From Mycobacterium sp. EPa45 (GTDB taxonomy: Bacteria > Actinomycetota > Actinomycetes > Mycobacteriales > Mycobacteriaceae): a stretch of 64,000 nt of DNA. The translations under genes and the position numbers were made by a program. Below are positions 26,633 to 37,439 of the stretch, one piece after another (within the stretch, counting starts at the first letter, position 1; each line of letters opens with the position of its first letter). The DNA is taken from assembly GCF_001021385.1 (NCBI RefSeq), contig NZ_CP011773.1, positions 3,720,001 to 3,784,000 on the forward strand, written 5' to 3'. The notes under the pieces are model-generated. The model searched no databases and was not told the origin of the DNA. It saw only the letters and a program-made list of their open reading frames with translations.

Positions 26633-28911
26633 CAGCTCCCCTGACTCGCGGTGTCATGAATCATCAACTGCTCCACTGCGATCGGCAGGTCGCGGATCCT
26701 GCGGCCGGTGGCATGGAAGATCGCGTTGGCCACCGCCGCGGCGACGCCGCAGGCGCCGATCTCACCGATGCCGCGCACGCCGATCGGGTCAAGACCGAAG
26801 TCGGGTTCGTCGATGAACGTGATGTCGAAGTCGGGGCGGTCCGCATGAGTCGGAACGTAGTACTCACCGATGAGTTGCGAGGTTCGGGCGTCGTACGGCA
26901 CCTGTTCCAGCAGTGCCATGCCCACGCCGAACGTGATGCCTCCCATCACCTGGTTGCGGGCCAGCGCGGGGTTGAGGACTCGTCCGCAGTCCATCACCGC
27001 AACCCAGCGGGTCACCGTCGCCCGCCCGATCTCTTCGTCGACCTCGACTTCGCAGAAGTGCGCGCCGAACGACTGCGATACGCTGTCGCGCTGCTGACCA
27101 CCGTCGACCGAGACCGTGAAACTCAAGTCGTCGAGGTAACGCTGGCCGCCGTGCGCGATCACCTCGGCGACCGCGACCCGGTGGCCTGCAGACACGACAT
27201 CGCCATCGATGAACCGGATGTCGCCTGCGCCGTGAAACGGGGTGCTCGCATCGCCTTTGAGCAACACGCGTAAGCGGTCGCTCCATTGGGTGGCGGCGGT
27301 ATGGACGGCCGAGCCGACCGTGGCCGTCGTCTGCGACGCGCCGCTGTAGGGGGCATCCGGGAACAGCGAATCACCGGAATCGAACGTCACGGACGGCAAC
27401 GGCAAGCCCGTGGCGTCCGCGGCGACCTGACACATCGCCGTGCGCACCCCGGTGCCGATCTCGTGGGTGGCCGAGGTGAACCGCACCGAACCATCAGCGG
27501 CAGTGGTCACGCTGCACGACGCGGGCATCCGGCGACCGGGATACGTCGCGGTGGCCATCCCCCAGCCGAGTTGCATTCCGTTGTCCGACAACGATCGCGG
27601 CTCCAGAGGGCGCTTATCCCAGCCGAACTGCCGCGCCCCGGACTCGTAACAGTCCAGGAGATGCTTGCCCGACCATGGTTTGCCGCTGGCCTGGTCGGCG
27701 TCGGCGTGGTTACGGATCCGCAGTGCCAACGGGTCCATACCGAGGTCGACGGCGAGTTCGTCCATCGCGGATTCCAGCGCGAACAGACCCGGCGCCTCCC
27801 CCGGTCCTCGCATGAAACATGGTGTGGGAGCGTTGATTCGCGCAGTGCGGTGGGACACCACCAGACGCGGCGTCTGGTAGAGGATGCGGCTGGACAGCCC
27901 GGCGGGCTCGCAGAAGTGAGCCACCGTCGACGTCTCGGTGACGGTGTGATGCTCAACGCTGCGGAGCGCACCGTCATCGTCTGCGATCAGACGGATCTGC
28001 TGGCGGGTCCGAGGCCGATGCCCTGTCGAGGAGAACATCTGGTTGCGGGTGAGGACGAGTTTGACCGGACGCCCGATCTCCCGCGCGGCGACCGCGCACA
28101 ACACCACATGCATCCACAGAAAGCTCTTCGACCCGAACGCGCCACCGACCAGGGGTGCGATCACCCGGACGTGAGGTTCCGGGATGCCCAGGTAGGCGGC
28201 CAGCGCCGCACGTTCACCGGTAATCCAACGAGTCGCGTCATGCACGGTGAGAAGATCACCGTCCCACGCCGCGATGGTGGCCGAGAGTTCGATCGGATAG
28301 TGCGCGTTGAGCGGTGTCGTGTAACTGACATCGACGCGTGCCGCGCCGAGCGGTTCGTCACGCGGCCCGCGATGGTCTTGCAGCTTCTCCTCGTCCAGCT
28401 TCACGAAGTGATCCGGAAGGTAACTGCCGTAACGGATCTGGCCATCCTTCTCATCCGGTGGCGAGGTGGCGCCGAGCACCTCGTCGATGCCCAATGCGGC
28501 CGGTTGCACCTCGTAACGCAGGTCGAACAACGACGCCGCATGGGTGGCGTTCTCCGGCGAATCGGCCACCACTACGGCCATGTGTTGGCCGACGTGCTGA
28601 ACCGTCAGATCCGACAGCGGTGGCCGGCGCTCCATCGGCAGGTCGAACGTGACGTCATCCGGTAGCCGATGCAGGACGGGGCAATTCAACGGGGTCACCA
28701 CATGCAGAACGCCGGGGGCCGCGGCGGCACGAGCGCTACCGTCGCGCAGTGATTCGACGGTCACGATGCCGTGGGCGATCTCGGACTGCACGACGCTGGC
28801 ATAGGCCAACCCGTCCACTACGGTGTCGGCGGTGTAGCGGGCTCGACCGGTCACTTTGTCCCGGCCCTCTATCCTGGTGACCGGTAATCCGATGTGCCGA
28901 GCCGAACTCAT
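26632..28911 (-). CDS. Molybdopterin-binding large subunit of PaoABC-type aldehyde oxidoreductase
   Basis: Catalytic chain (759 residues) of the xanthine dehydrogenase/aldehyde oxidase family; it oxidises aldehydes or aromatic heterocycles at a Mo-molybdopterin centre. Family elements are the N-terminal domain GRDKVTGRARYTADTV, the central VIAPLVGGAFGSKSF, GPGEAPGLFALESAMDELA, and GVRGIGEIGACGVAAAV, whose Glu (E717) corresponds to the catalytic base. ATG 28911 overlaps the tsnR TGA as ATGA, so the oxidoreductase operon is coupled to the translation operon. Gene order large-2Fe2S-FAD is the reverse of E. coli PaoABC. No XdhC-type maturation factor is seen nearby. Confidence 0.92.
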   Translation of the reverse strand: MSSARHIGLPVTRIEGRDKVTGRARYTADTVVDGLAYASVVQSEIAHGIVTVESLRDGSARAAAAPGVLHVVTPLNCPVLHRLPDDVTFDLPMERRPPLSDLTVQHVGQHMAVVVADSPENATHAASLFDLRYEVQPAALGIDEVLGATSPPDEKDGQIRYGSYLPDHFVKLDEEKLQDHRGPRDEPLGAARVDVSYTTPLNAHYPIELSATIAAWDGDLLTVHDATRWITGERAALAAYLGIPEPHVRVIAPLVGGAFGSKSFLWMHVVLCAVAAREIGRPVKLVLTRNQMFSSTGHRPRTRQQIRLIADDDGALRSVEHHTVTETSTVAHFCEPAGLSSRILYQTPRLVVSHRTARINAPTPCFMRGPGEAPGLFALESAMDELAVDLGMDPLALRIRNHADADQASGKPWSGKHLLDCYESGARQFGWDKRPLEPRSLSDNGMQLGWGMATATYPGRRMPASCSVTTAADGSVRFTSATHEIGTGVRTAMCQVAADATGLPLPSVTFDSGDSLFPDAPYSGASQTTATVGSAVHTAATQWSDRLRVLLKGDASTPFHGAGDIRFIDGDVVSAGHRVAVAEVIAHGGQRYLDDLSFTVSVDGGQQRDSVSQSFGAHFCEVEVDEEIGRATVTRWVAVMDCGRVLNPALARNQVMGGITFGVGMALLEQVPYDARTSQLIGEYYVPTHADRPDFDITFIDEPDFGLDPIGVRGIGEIGACGVAAAVANAIFHATGRRIRDLPIAVEQLMIHDTASQGS

Positions 28912-29756
28912 TCCGCCATTGTGCACGAGCTGCCGCCAGCACGCTGGACACGCGCGCTTTGATACAGGCAAATAGCCGCAGCGGCAGCGACATTCAGGCT
29001 CTCCGCGCCGCCGCTCATCGGGATTGTCACCCGGTGGTCGGCCAGCGCGGCAATCTCAACGGACAGCCCCTGCGCCTCTGGGCCGAACACCCAGGCGGTC
29101 GGCGCAGCCAGCACCTCGTCGGCGTCGTCGAGGCTCAACTCGCCGTCCAACGTCGTCGCCAGCACCTGCAGGCCGGCGCCACGCAGCCCCGCCAACACGT
29201 CAGCGGTCTCAATGGCGCTCACCACCGGCACCGCGAAGATGCTGCCCGCCGAGGACCGTAAGACCTTGCCGTTATAGGGATCCACACTGTGCCCGGCGAA
29301 CACCACCGCCGCGGCTCCCATCGCGTCGGCCAACCGGATCAGGGTCCCGGCGTTACCCGGCTCCGACAGTTCGACCGCCACCACCACCAACTGTGGCCGT
29401 CCGGCCAGCGCCGCATCGATATCGTCGTCGGGCGTCGTACACACCGCGACCAGCCCCGAGGGCGTCACCGTCTCCGAGAGCGCCTTGGCCGCCCGCTCGG
29501 TGACCCGGTGGACAACCAACCCGGTAAGCATCTGGGCATGGCGCTGCGCGGCCGCTTCGGTGGCGAAGACCTCGATCACCAGTCCACGGCGGCCCGCGGC
29601 CTCGACCAGATTCGGACCCTCGGCCAAAAAGCGCCCAACACGACGACGCCCGGTGTGGCGCTGCAATTTAACTGCAGCCGCCACCCGGGCGGATCGTTCA
29701 GTGAGTGCCTCTGACTCCGAAATGTCAGGCGGCTTCACCGGAGGGAGCGTTGACAT
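28908..29756 (-). CDS. tsnR: SpoU-type rRNA 2'-O-methyltransferase
   Basis: TrmH/SpoU-family methyltransferase with a trefoil knot; the gene next to rplT in mycobacteria is named tsnR. The three SPOUT motifs are [31 protein letters not shown] and [20 protein letters not shown]. The N-terminal substrate-binding part begins [18 protein letters not shown]. The start is uncertain: ATG 29756 (282 residues) overlaps rplT by 32 bases, and GTG 29738 by 14. The stop overlaps the start of the molybdenum large subunit. Confidence 0.88.
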   Translation of the reverse strand: MSTLPPVKPPDISESEALTERSARVAAAVKLQRHTGRRRVGRFLAEGPNLVEAAGRRGLVIEVFATEAAAQRHAQMLTGLVVHRVTERAAKALSETVTPSGLVAVCTTPDDDIDAALAGRPQLVVVAVELSEPGNAGTLIRLADAMGAAAVVFAGHSVDPYNGKVLRSSAGSIFAVPVVSAIETADVLAGLRGAGLQVLATTLDGELSLDDADEVLAAPTAWVFGPEAQGLSVEIAALADHRVTIPMSGGAESLNVAAAAAICLYQSARVQRAGGSSCTMAE

Positions 29757-30114
29757 CCTCCGGCAGCGCCTTCTTGGCGACCTCGACCAGCGCGGTGAAC
29801 GCGGCCGGATCACTGACGGCGATCTCGGCGAGGTTCTTGCGATCGACCTCGACGCCGGCGGCCTTCAGGCCCTGGATCAGACGGTTGTAGGTGATGTCGT
29901 TGGCGCGGGCCGCCGCGTTGATGCGGGAGATCCACAGCTTGCGGAACTCACCCTTGCGGGCACGACGGTCCCGGTAGGCGTAGGTCAGCGAATGCAGCTG
30001 TTGCTCTTTGGCCTTGCGGTAGAGCCGCGAGCGCTGGCCGCGGTAGCCCTTCGACGCCTTCAGTACTGTGCGCCGCTTCTTTTGGGCATTGAGTGCGCGC
30101 TTCACGCGTGCCAT
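29725..30114 (-). CDS. rplT: 50S ribosomal protein L20
   Basis: Large-subunit assembly protein, 129 residues. The sequence starts [19 protein letters not shown] and contains [18 protein letters not shown], both diagnostic. Third gene of the infC-rpmI-rplT operon; 49 bases separate it from rpmI. The C-terminal tail ([10 protein letters not shown]) is actinobacterial in character. Confidence 0.98.
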   Translation of the reverse strand: MARVKRALNAQKKRRTVLKASKGYRGQRSRLYRKAKEQQLHSLTYAYRDRRARKGEFRKLWISRINAAARANDITYNRLIQGLKAAGVEVDRKNLAEIAVSDPAAFTALVEVAKKALPEDVNAPSGEAA

Positions 30115-30163
30115 TGCGGTGTTCCTATTCTCGTTCGGTCAAAAAGGTGAGGGGTTACGGCGC

Positions 30164-30358
30164 TTAGCCGTTCAGCATCGCGTTGATGCGCTTGGCGTCA
30201 TTGGCCGCCACGACCGTGCGACCGTCCAGGCGGCGGGTGCGCTTGCTGGCCTTGTGCTCGAGCAGGTGGCGACGGTTCGCCTTCTGCCGCACGATCTTCC
30301 CGGTGCCGGTCTTGCGGAAGCGCTTCGAAGCTCCGCTGTGAGTCTTGGCCTTGGGCAT
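30164..30358 (-). CDS. rpmI: 50S ribosomal protein L35
   Basis: Short basic large-subunit protein, 64 residues: [20 protein letters not shown], then [12 protein letters not shown] and [10 protein letters not shown]. It lies 13 bases after infC, in the standard infC-rpmI-rplT order. Confidence 0.98.
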   Translation of the reverse strand: MPKAKTHSGASKRFRKTGTGKIVRQKANRRHLLEHKASKRTRRLDGRTVVAANDAKRINAMLNG

Positions 30359-30371
30359 TGGTCCTCAGTTT

Positions 30372-30974
<603 letters not shown>

Positions 30975-31062
30975 GGGGCCTCCCTGGTTCGGTTTCTGTT
31001 CAGACCACCGCGGCGTTCACAGTCGGGAACAGCCGGGGAAGAAACCACGCCATCAGCGAGAA

Positions 31063-31083
31063 GGCCCTGCATGAAGCAGGGCC
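31063..31083 (-). promoter_or_regulatory. Hairpin in the infC leader
   Basis: GGCCCTGC-ATGAA-GCAGGGCC is a perfect 8-bp stem with a 5-base loop, about 90 bases upstream of the infC start. On the transcribed (minus) strand it is followed by TTCTC. It could be an attenuator or autoregulatory element of the infC-rpmI-rplT operon. It lies before the divergent DUF1844 gene and outside any coding frame I accept. Confidence 0.5.
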
Positions 31084-31259
31084 CAGTGCCGACCGATCAC
31101 GGCTGTCGCCGCCTGCGAAACCGCAGAACAGATACCATTGCGGTATCTGTGACCGGACCGCTGTACCTGCGGAAACATCCGTGGCCAACGGTGGGAGTGG
31201 GACTCCACTTGCTGTCCCTGGCGTACGCCGGGACGGTCGTGCATGCCAGTCTAGCAGGC

Positions 31260-31622
31260 ATGACGGACTCCAATGCTCAGCCATCTGACCCGAGTGACCC
31301 GCGCGCCCGCGACCTGGCCGAGATTCCCGCCGTCGAAGTGATCACCCGCGCCGCGGTGATGCTGATGAGCGCCGCCGCCGAGAAGATCGGGCTGTCCTCC
31401 CCCGATCCCGACGCCAGCGAACACCGCGACCTCGACGAGGCACGCCGGCTGATCACCGCGCTGGCCGGGCTGGTGACCGCCTCAGCGGAGTACCTGGGCC
31501 CGCACGCGGGCCCGGTCCGCGACGGACTGAAGAGCCTGCAGCTGGCCTTCCGCGAAGCCAGTGCGGCTCCCGACGAACCCGGCCATGGGCCGGGCGAAAA
31601 ATATACGGGTCCTGTCTGGTAG
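31260..31622 (+). CDS. DUF1844 family small protein
   Basis: A 120-residue cytoplasmic protein of unknown function. It has the DUF1844 pattern [25 protein letters not shown], then a helix with [24 protein letters not shown]. It is divergent from infC, a placement found in other actinobacteria. The start ATG 31260 has no clear Shine-Dalgarno sequence; the frame is open further upstream across the infC operon, but that stretch is antisense to infC and not credible. Acidic N-terminus, Pro/Gly-rich C-terminus. Confidence 0.8.
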   Translation: MTDSNAQPSDPSDPRARDLAEIPAVEVITRAAVMLMSAAAEKIGLSSPDPDASEHRDLDEARRLITALAGLVTASAEYLGPHAGPVRDGLKSLQLAFREASAAPDEPGHGPGEKYTGPVW

Positions 31623-31669
31623 CGCACCACAGACATTTCGCATGTCGAAGTAATATCCTCGGCGGCACT

Positions 31670-34600
31670 ATGACCGTCACCTCGAGTCGGCCAACGTCAC
31701 GGTTCCGCTGGGTACCCGCCGCAGCCGGCTGGATCATCGGCGTCATCGCGACGCTGTCGCTGCTGTCGAGCATTTCGACGATCCTGCGGCACGCCATCCG
31801 CATGCCGCGGGAGTTCATCAACAGCTACCTGTTCAACTTCCCGGACACCAGCTTCGCATGGGCCTTCGTCCTTATCCTCCTGGCCGCCGCGCTCGCCGCG
31901 CGCAAGCGCATCGCCTGGTGGATTCTCGTCTTCTACATGGTCGCCGCGTCGGTCTGGAACATCACCGACCTGCTGACCGGTGAGGAGTCAGCGGCCGTCG
32001 ACGTCGGCGAAGTGATCGGCCTGACCTTCCACATTGCCGCTGCTGTTGCCCTGGTGCTGGCCTACAAAGAATTCTGGGCCAGGGTCCGCCGCGGCGCCTT
32101 GCTCAAGGCCGCTGCGACTCTGTTCGCAGGCTTGGCCGTCGGTACCGCAATCGGCTGGGCACTGCTCGAATTCTTTCCCGGCACACTGGCCCGCGAAGAC
32201 CGCTTCCTATATGCGCTGAACCGGGTCAGCGCGTTCGCCGGTGCCGGCTCTGAATCCTTCACCGGCCATCCGCACACGTTCGTCAACGCCCTGCTCGGGC
32301 TGTTCGGCGCGCTGGCGCTGATGGTCGCCGCGGTCGTGTTGTTCCAGTCCCAACGCGCCGAGAACGCGCTGACCGGCGAGGACGAGTCCGCCATCCGCGG
32401 ACTGCTGCAGGCGTACGGCAAGAACGACTCGCTGGGCTACTTCGCGACCCGTCGCGACAAATCCGTGGTGTTCGCCGCAAACGCGCGCGCCGCCATCACC
32501 TACCGCGTCGAGGTCGGTGTCTGCCTGGCCAGCGGCGACCCGATCGGCGATCCGCGGGCCTGGCCGCAGGCGATCGCGGCGTGGCTGTCGCTGTGCCAGG
32601 AGTACGGCTGGGCGCCGGGCGTCATGGGCGCCAGTTCCACAGGCGCGCAAGCATTCCGCGAGGCCGGCCTCAACGCTCTACAGCTCGGCGATGAGGCGAT
32701 CCTCTACCCCGACCAGTTCCACCTGTCCGGGTCGGACATGCGCGCCGTCCGTCAGGCCGTGACCCGCGCCCGACGCGCCGGGCTGACGGTGCGGTTTCGC
32801 AGGCACCGCGACTTCTCCGCCGATGAGATGGCCGCCGTGATCGCGCGTGCCGACGCGTGGCGCGACACCGAGACCGAACGCGGGTTCTCGATGGCCCTTG
32901 GCCGGCTCGGCGACCGCGCCGACGGTGACTGCCTGCTCGTGGAGGCGGTGCACGGTGACGGTGACGGCGGGCAGGACCCGGGATCCGGTCAGGTCGTCGC
33001 GATGCTCTCGCTGGTGCCCTGGGGTACCAGCGGGCTGTCGCTGGACCTGATGCGCCGCTCGCCGAAATCCCCCAACGGAACCATCGAGCTGATGGTCACC
33101 GAACTGCTGCAGAACGCCGAAGACCTTGGCGTCAGTCGCGTCTCACTCAATTTCGCGATGTTCCGCGCGGCGTTCGAGCAGGGCGCCCAGCTCGGCGCCG
33201 GCCCGGTCGCGCGGCTGTGGCGCGCCATGCTGGTCTTCTTCTCGAAGTGGTGGCAGCTGGAGACCCTGTACCGCTCCAACATGAAGTACCAACCGCATTG
33301 GATACCGCGGTACGCCTGCTACGAAGACGCCCGCCTCATCCCGCGGGTCGGTGTCGCGTCTGTCATCGCCGAGGGTTTCTTGGTGCTGCCTTTCTCCCGG
33401 CGCACCAAACAGCACACCGGCCATTACTCGTCGGTCCCCGAGGACCTGGCCGCCTCGGGCCGGCTGCACTCCGACGGCACCGCACCCGACGCCGTCGACG
33501 AGCCCGTCCACGCGTCCGAAACCGGCCAGCGCGAGCGGCTTCCGGACCAGGTCCGCGTGCGGATGGCCAAGCTCAAAACGTTGCAGCGCAACGGTATCGA
33601 CGCCTACCCGGTTGGCCGCCCGCCATCCCATACGATCGCCCAGGCACTCGACGAAGCCGACGACGTCACGCTCAGCGTCGCGGGACGTATCCTGCGCGCC
33701 CGCGACTACGGCGGTGTGGTGTTCGCCCAGCTGCGGGACTGGTCGGGCGACGTGCAGCTGCTGTTGGACAAATCCACGCTCGACGGCGCGACCGAAGACT
33801 TCGCCGCGGTCGACCTCGGCGACCTCGTCGAGGTGACCGGGCACATGGGTTTCAGCAGGAACGGCACCCGCTCGGTACTGGTCCAGCAGTGGCGAATGCT
33901 TGGAAAGTGCTTGCGCCCGTTACCCGACAAGTGGAGGGGCCTGCAGGACCCGGAGGCGCGGGTTCGCGCACGCTACGTCGACCTCACGATCAATCCGCAA
34001 GCCCGCGACCTGATCCGCGCTCGCAGCAACGTCCTGCACTCGATCCGGAATACCCTGTTCGACAAGGGGTTTCTCGAAGTCGAGACACCGATCCTGCAGC
34101 AGATCCACGGCGGTGCCAACGCCCGGCCATTCAAAACCCATATCAACGCCTATGACCTGGACCTGTATCTGCGGATCGCCCCCGAGCTGTACCTCAAGCG
34201 GTTGTGCGTGGGCGGCGTCGAGCGAGTCTTCGAACTGGGCAGGGCATTTCGCAACGAAGGCGTCGACTTCAGCCACAACCCCGAGTTCACCCTGCTCGAG
34301 GCCTACCAGGCGCACGCCGACTACCGGGTGTGGATCGACGGTTGTCGCGAGCTGATCCAGAACGCGGCGATCGCCGCCAACGGCTCCGCGGTGGTGATGC
34401 GGCCCCGCCACGGCGCGCCCGACCAACTCGAGCCGGTGGATATCTCCGGGACGTGGGCGGTCAAGACCGTGCACGACGCCGTCTCCGAAGCCCTCGGCGA
34501 ACAGATTGACACCCAAACCGATCTGGCCACCCTCCGACGCCTGTGCCACGGCGCGAGAATCCCGTACCTGACCCACTGGGACGCCGGTGCGGTGGTGCTG

Positions 34601-34993
34601 GAGCTCTACGAACGGTTGGTCGAAGACGCCACCGGCGCGCCGACGTTCTACACCGACTTCCCCACCTCGGTGTCGCCGCTCACCCGTCCCCACCGCAGCA
34701 GGCCGGGGGTCGCTGAGCGCTGGGACCTGGTGGCGTGGGGTGTGGAGTTGGGCACGGCATACAGCGAGCTGACCGATCCGGTCGAGCAGCGGCGCCGCCT
34801 CCAGGAGCAGTCCCTGCTGGCCGCCGGTGGCGACGCCGAGGCGATGGAACTCGACGAGGACTTCCTGCAGGCGATGGAATACGCGATGCCGCCGACCGGG
34901 GGCCTGGGCGTCGGCGTCGACCGAGTGGTCATGCTGATCACCGGGCACAGCATTCGCGAGACGCTGCCGTTCCCGCTCGCCAAACCGCGTTAG
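31670..34993 (+). CDS. lysX: Bifunctional lysylphosphatidylglycerol synthetase/lysyl-tRNA synthetase LysX
   Basis: Charges tRNA-Lys and transfers lysine to phosphatidylglycerol, lowering surface charge and giving resistance to cationic peptides. The 1107-residue fusion has an N-terminal membrane part (hydrophobic segments in about the first 220 residues) and an MprF-like DUF2156 transferase domain ([20 protein letters not shown]). From about residue 620 it has a LysRS module: an OB fold starting [20 protein letters not shown], then class II motif 2 [21 protein letters not shown] and motif 3 [15 protein letters not shown]. Gene order beside infC matches Rv1640c. Confidence 0.97.
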   Translation: MTVTSSRPTSRFRWVPAAAGWIIGVIATLSLLSSISTILRHAIRMPREFINSYLFNFPDTSFAWAFVLILLAAALAARKRIAWWILVFYMVAASVWNITDLLTGEESAAVDVGEVIGLTFHIAAAVALVLAYKEFWARVRRGALLKAAATLFAGLAVGTAIGWALLEFFPGTLAREDRFLYALNRVSAFAGAGSESFTGHPHTFVNALLGLFGALALMVAAVVLFQSQRAENALTGEDESAIRGLLQAYGKNDSLGYFATRRDKSVVFAANARAAITYRVEVGVCLASGDPIGDPRAWPQAIAAWLSLCQEYGWAPGVMGASSTGAQAFREAGLNALQLGDEAILYPDQFHLSGSDMRAVRQAVTRARRAGLTVRFRRHRDFSADEMAAVIARADAWRDTETERGFSMALGRLGDRADGDCLLVEAVHGDGDGGQDPGSGQVVAMLSLVPWGTSGLSLDLMRRSPKSPNGTIELMVTELLQNAEDLGVSRVSLNFAMFRAAFEQGAQLGAGPVARLWRAMLVFFSKWWQLETLYRSNMKYQPHWIPRYACYEDARLIPRVGVASVIAEGFLVLPFSRRTKQHTGHYSSVPEDLAASGRLHSDGTAPDAVDEPVHASETGQRERLPDQVRVRMAKLKTLQRNGIDAYPVGRPPSHTIAQALDEADDVTLSVAGRILRARDYGGVVFAQLRDWSGDVQLLLDKSTLDGATEDFAAVDLGDLVEVTGHMGFSRNGTRSVLVQQWRMLGKCLRPLPDKWRGLQDPEARVRARYVDLTINPQARDLIRARSNVLHSIRNTLFDKGFLEVETPILQQIHGGANARPFKTHINAYDLDLYLRIAPELYLKRLCVGGVERVFELGRAFRNEGVDFSHNPEFTLLEAYQAHADYRVWIDGCRELIQNAAIAANGSAVVMRPRHGAPDQLEPVDISGTWAVKTVHDAVSEALGEQIDTQTDLATLRRLCHGARIPYLTHWDAGAVVLELYERLVEDATGAPTFYTDFPTSVSPLTRPHRSRPGVAERWDLVAWGVELGTAYSELTDPVEQRRRLQEQSLLAAGGDAEAMELDEDFLQAMEYAMPPTGGLGVGVDRVVMLITGHSIRETLPFPLAKPR

Positions 34994-35047
34994 CCGACGA
35001 CGTCAGCCTCACAGCGACCAGCCAGGAAACGCCGTCACCATGAAAGC

Positions 35048-36460
35048 GTGACCGAGGCTGCTCACCAACACATTTCGTTGATGCACGGATGGTTGCCGCT
35101 CACGGTGCAGATCCTGGCCGGCCTCGTTCTGGCGGTGGCTGTGGGCTGGCGGACGCGCCGCTGGCGGCTGGTCTGGCTGCCACTCGCCGCGATCGTCGGC
35201 ATCGGCGCCGCGTGGTTCACCCAATGGAGCATTTCCGACGACGGCCTGGCCGGCGATCCGGCCCCGCACCAGCTGTGGGTGTGGATCGCTGCCACGGGTC
35301 TGGCCGCGGTGGTCGCGATCGCAGGTTGGCGGGGCGCCCGATGGTGGCGTCGGGGCATGTCGGTGCTGGCGGTACCGCTGTGCGCGTTGGCGACCGCGCT
35401 GATGCTCAATGTGTGGGTGGGCTACTTCCCCACCGTGCAAACCGCCTGGAACCAGCTCACCGCGGGCCCGCTGCCCGACCAGACCGACCGCGCCACGGTC
35501 ACCGCGATGGTGCAGCAGCACGCCATCCCCGCCAAGGGCACGGTGGTGGAAGTGACAATCCCGTCGGACGCCTCGCATTTCGCGCATCGTGACGAGTGGG
35601 TCTATCTGCCACCGGCGTACTACGCGACCAACCCGCCGCCGAAGCTGCCGACGGTCATGATGATCGGTGGGGAATTCAACACTCCCGCCGACTGGCTACG
35701 CGCGGGCAATGCGATCAAGACGATCGACGACTTCGCGGCCGCACATCACGGCAACGCCCCGGTGTTCGTGTTCGTCGACTCCGGCGGGGCGTTCAACAAC
35801 GACACCGAGTGCGTCAACGGCCCGCGCGGCAATGCCGCCGACCATCTCACCAAAGACGTTGTGCCGTTCATGCTCTCGAACTTCGGCGTCAGCGCCGACC
35901 GTGCCAACTGGGGCCTGGTCGGCTGGTCGATGGGCGGTACCTGCGCCGTCGACCTGGCCACGATGCATCCGGACATGTTCAGCACGTTCGAGGACATCGC
36001 CGGCGATCTCGCGCCCAACTCCGGCACCAAGACCCAGACCATCGCCCGGCTGTTCGGGGGCAACGCGGCCGCCTACGCGAGCTTCGACCCTGCCACCGTC
36101 ATCACCAGACATGGTCCCTACCAGAACGTGTCGGGCTGGTTCGCCATCTCCGGCGCACCGTCGGCCCAGCGCGCAGCTCCCGCCGCCGTCGCCAACAACC
36201 CGAATCCCAATGACCAGACCGGCGCGGCGAACACGCTCTGCGGACTGGGCACCGTCAACGGCATCAATTGCGCGGTGGTGGCGCAGCCCGGTAAGCACGA
36301 TTGGCCGTTCGCCGCACGCGCCTTCGCCGCCGCACTGCCCTGGCTGGCCGGACAGATAGCGACGCCGGGCATCCCGCCGGTCGCGCTGCCGGGTCCGCCG
36401 GACCCCCGCCCGGGCCCGGTGACGATCGCTGCCGCGGGGAGGCCACCGGGAGTACGGTGA
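35048..36460 (+). CDS. Membrane-anchored esterase (Rv1639c-like)
   Basis: A 470-residue protein with about four N-terminal transmembrane segments (first 130 residues) and an extracytoplasmic alpha/beta-hydrolase domain of the antigen-85/esterase-D type. Features include PTVMMIGGEFNTPADWLR, the nucleophile elbow VGWSMGGTCAVDLA (S294) and a late histidine in VAQPGKHDWPFAARAF. In mycobacteria such enzymes act on envelope lipids, but the substrate is not known. The GTG start 35048 could be replaced by ATG 35081. The stop overlaps the next gene's GTG. Confidence 0.83.
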   Translation: MTEAAHQHISLMHGWLPLTVQILAGLVLAVAVGWRTRRWRLVWLPLAAIVGIGAAWFTQWSISDDGLAGDPAPHQLWVWIAATGLAAVVAIAGWRGARWWRRGMSVLAVPLCALATALMLNVWVGYFPTVQTAWNQLTAGPLPDQTDRATVTAMVQQHAIPAKGTVVEVTIPSDASHFAHRDEWVYLPPAYYATNPPPKLPTVMMIGGEFNTPADWLRAGNAIKTIDDFAAAHHGNAPVFVFVDSGGAFNNDTECVNGPRGNAADHLTKDVVPFMLSNFGVSADRANWGLVGWSMGGTCAVDLATMHPDMFSTFEDIAGDLAPNSGTKTQTIARLFGGNAAAYASFDPATVITRHGPYQNVSGWFAISGAPSAQRAAPAAVANNPNPNDQTGAANTLCGLGTVNGINCAVVAQPGKHDWPFAARAFAAALPWLAGQIATPGIPPVALPGPPDPRPGPVTIAAAGRPPGVR

Positions 36461-36711
36461 TCGTCATGCCCGACGAACCCGCTGCTCAACCACCGCTGGA
36501 CTCCGGCTACAGCGACTCCGGGGTACCCACCTTCGAATCGGTGCAGGAGAAGATCGAGACGCGGTATGGAACCGCGCTCGGCTCAGCCGAATTGGCCGCC
36601 GAGACGCCGGAGGGTCGCACCGTCGAAGAACAGTACGAAGCCCGCCAGAAGGCGGCCGCCGAACGGCTGGCCAAGATCCGCGAGTCGATGCACGAACCGG
36701 ATCAGTCCTGA
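36457..36711 (+). CDS. Small acidic hypothetical protein (Rv1638A-like)
   Basis: An 84-residue, highly charged protein without membrane segments. The N-terminus is disordered (DEPAAQPPLDSGYSDSG) and the rest is mostly helix (TFESVQEKIETRYG, then QYEARQKAAAERLAKIRES). GTG 36457 overlaps the esterase stop as GTGA and has GGGAG four bases upstream; ATG 36466 is an alternative. Function unknown; the position beside uvrA is the basis for comparing it with Rv1638A. Confidence 0.75.
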   Translation: MIVMPDEPAAQPPLDSGYSDSGVPTFESVQEKIETRYGTALGSAELAAETPEGRTVEEQYEARQKAAAERLAKIRESMHEPDQS

Positions 36712-37439
36712 CCGGCAAGATCGTCGCGATCACCGGTGCCAGTAGCGGGATCGGCGCCGCGACAGCGCGACTGCTGGCGCAGCGGGGTGCGGCCGTCGTC
36801 CTCGGTGCGCGCCGCGAGCACCGGTTACACGGACTGGCCGACGAGATTCGCGACGAGGGCGGGACGGTGCTGGCGGTCCCGACCGACGTCACTCAACGCG
36901 CCGATGTCGAGCGCCTGGTTGATTCCGCGGTGCGGGAGTTCGGCGGCCTCGACGCCTTCGTCGGCAACGCCGGCATCAGCCGGATCGGTCCGGTGAGCGA
37001 ACTCGACGTCGACGGCTGGTCGGCGATGATCGACGTCAACTTGCTGGGTGTGCTGCACGGTGTTGCGGCGGCGCTGCCGGTTTTCCGCGCGCAGGGTCAC
37101 GGCGATTTCATCACGGTGGTGTCGACCGCCGGGCTCAAGATCGTCCCGACCATGGCGGTCTATGCCGCGACGAAGAACGCCGTGCGCACCCTGATGGAGG
37201 GCTTGCGGCAGGAATCGACGGACGGCGTCATCCGTACCACGTCCGTGTCCCCCGGCTACGTCAACACCGAACTGGATTCGTCCATCGAAGATCCGGACGC
37301 CCGACGCCGGGCACGCGCGGAGATGGACCGCATGGGCCTGCCGCCCGAGGCCGTTGCCCGCGCTATCGCGTTCGCCCTCGAACAACCGCGCGAGGTCGAG
37401 ATCGGCGACATCACCATTCGCCCAACGGTTCAGGGCTAG
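36708..37439 (+). CDS. Short-chain dehydrogenase/reductase, CTG start
   Basis: NAD(P)-dependent oxidoreductase of the classical SDR family, 243 residues. It has the cofactor loop [24 protein letters not shown], the catalytic Ser in [13 protein letters not shown] and YAATKNAVR (YxxxK). No ATG/GTG/TTG precedes the Rossmann loop after the previous stop; the only sensible start is CTG 36708, overlapping that stop as CTGA. The first conventional start (GTG 36867) would delete the cofactor site. The 3' end overlaps the convergent uvrA stop by four bases. The substrate cannot be read from sequence. Confidence 0.85.
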   Translation: MTGKIVAITGASSGIGAATARLLAQRGAAVVLGARREHRLHGLADEIRDEGGTVLAVPTDVTQRADVERLVDSAVREFGGLDAFVGNAGISRIGPVSELDVDGWSAMIDVNLLGVLHGVAAALPVFRAQGHGDFITVVSTAGLKIVPTMAVYAATKNAVRTLMEGLRQESTDGVIRTTSVSPGYVNTELDSSIEDPDARRRARAEMDRMGLPPEAVARAIAFALEQPREVEIGDITIRPTVQG

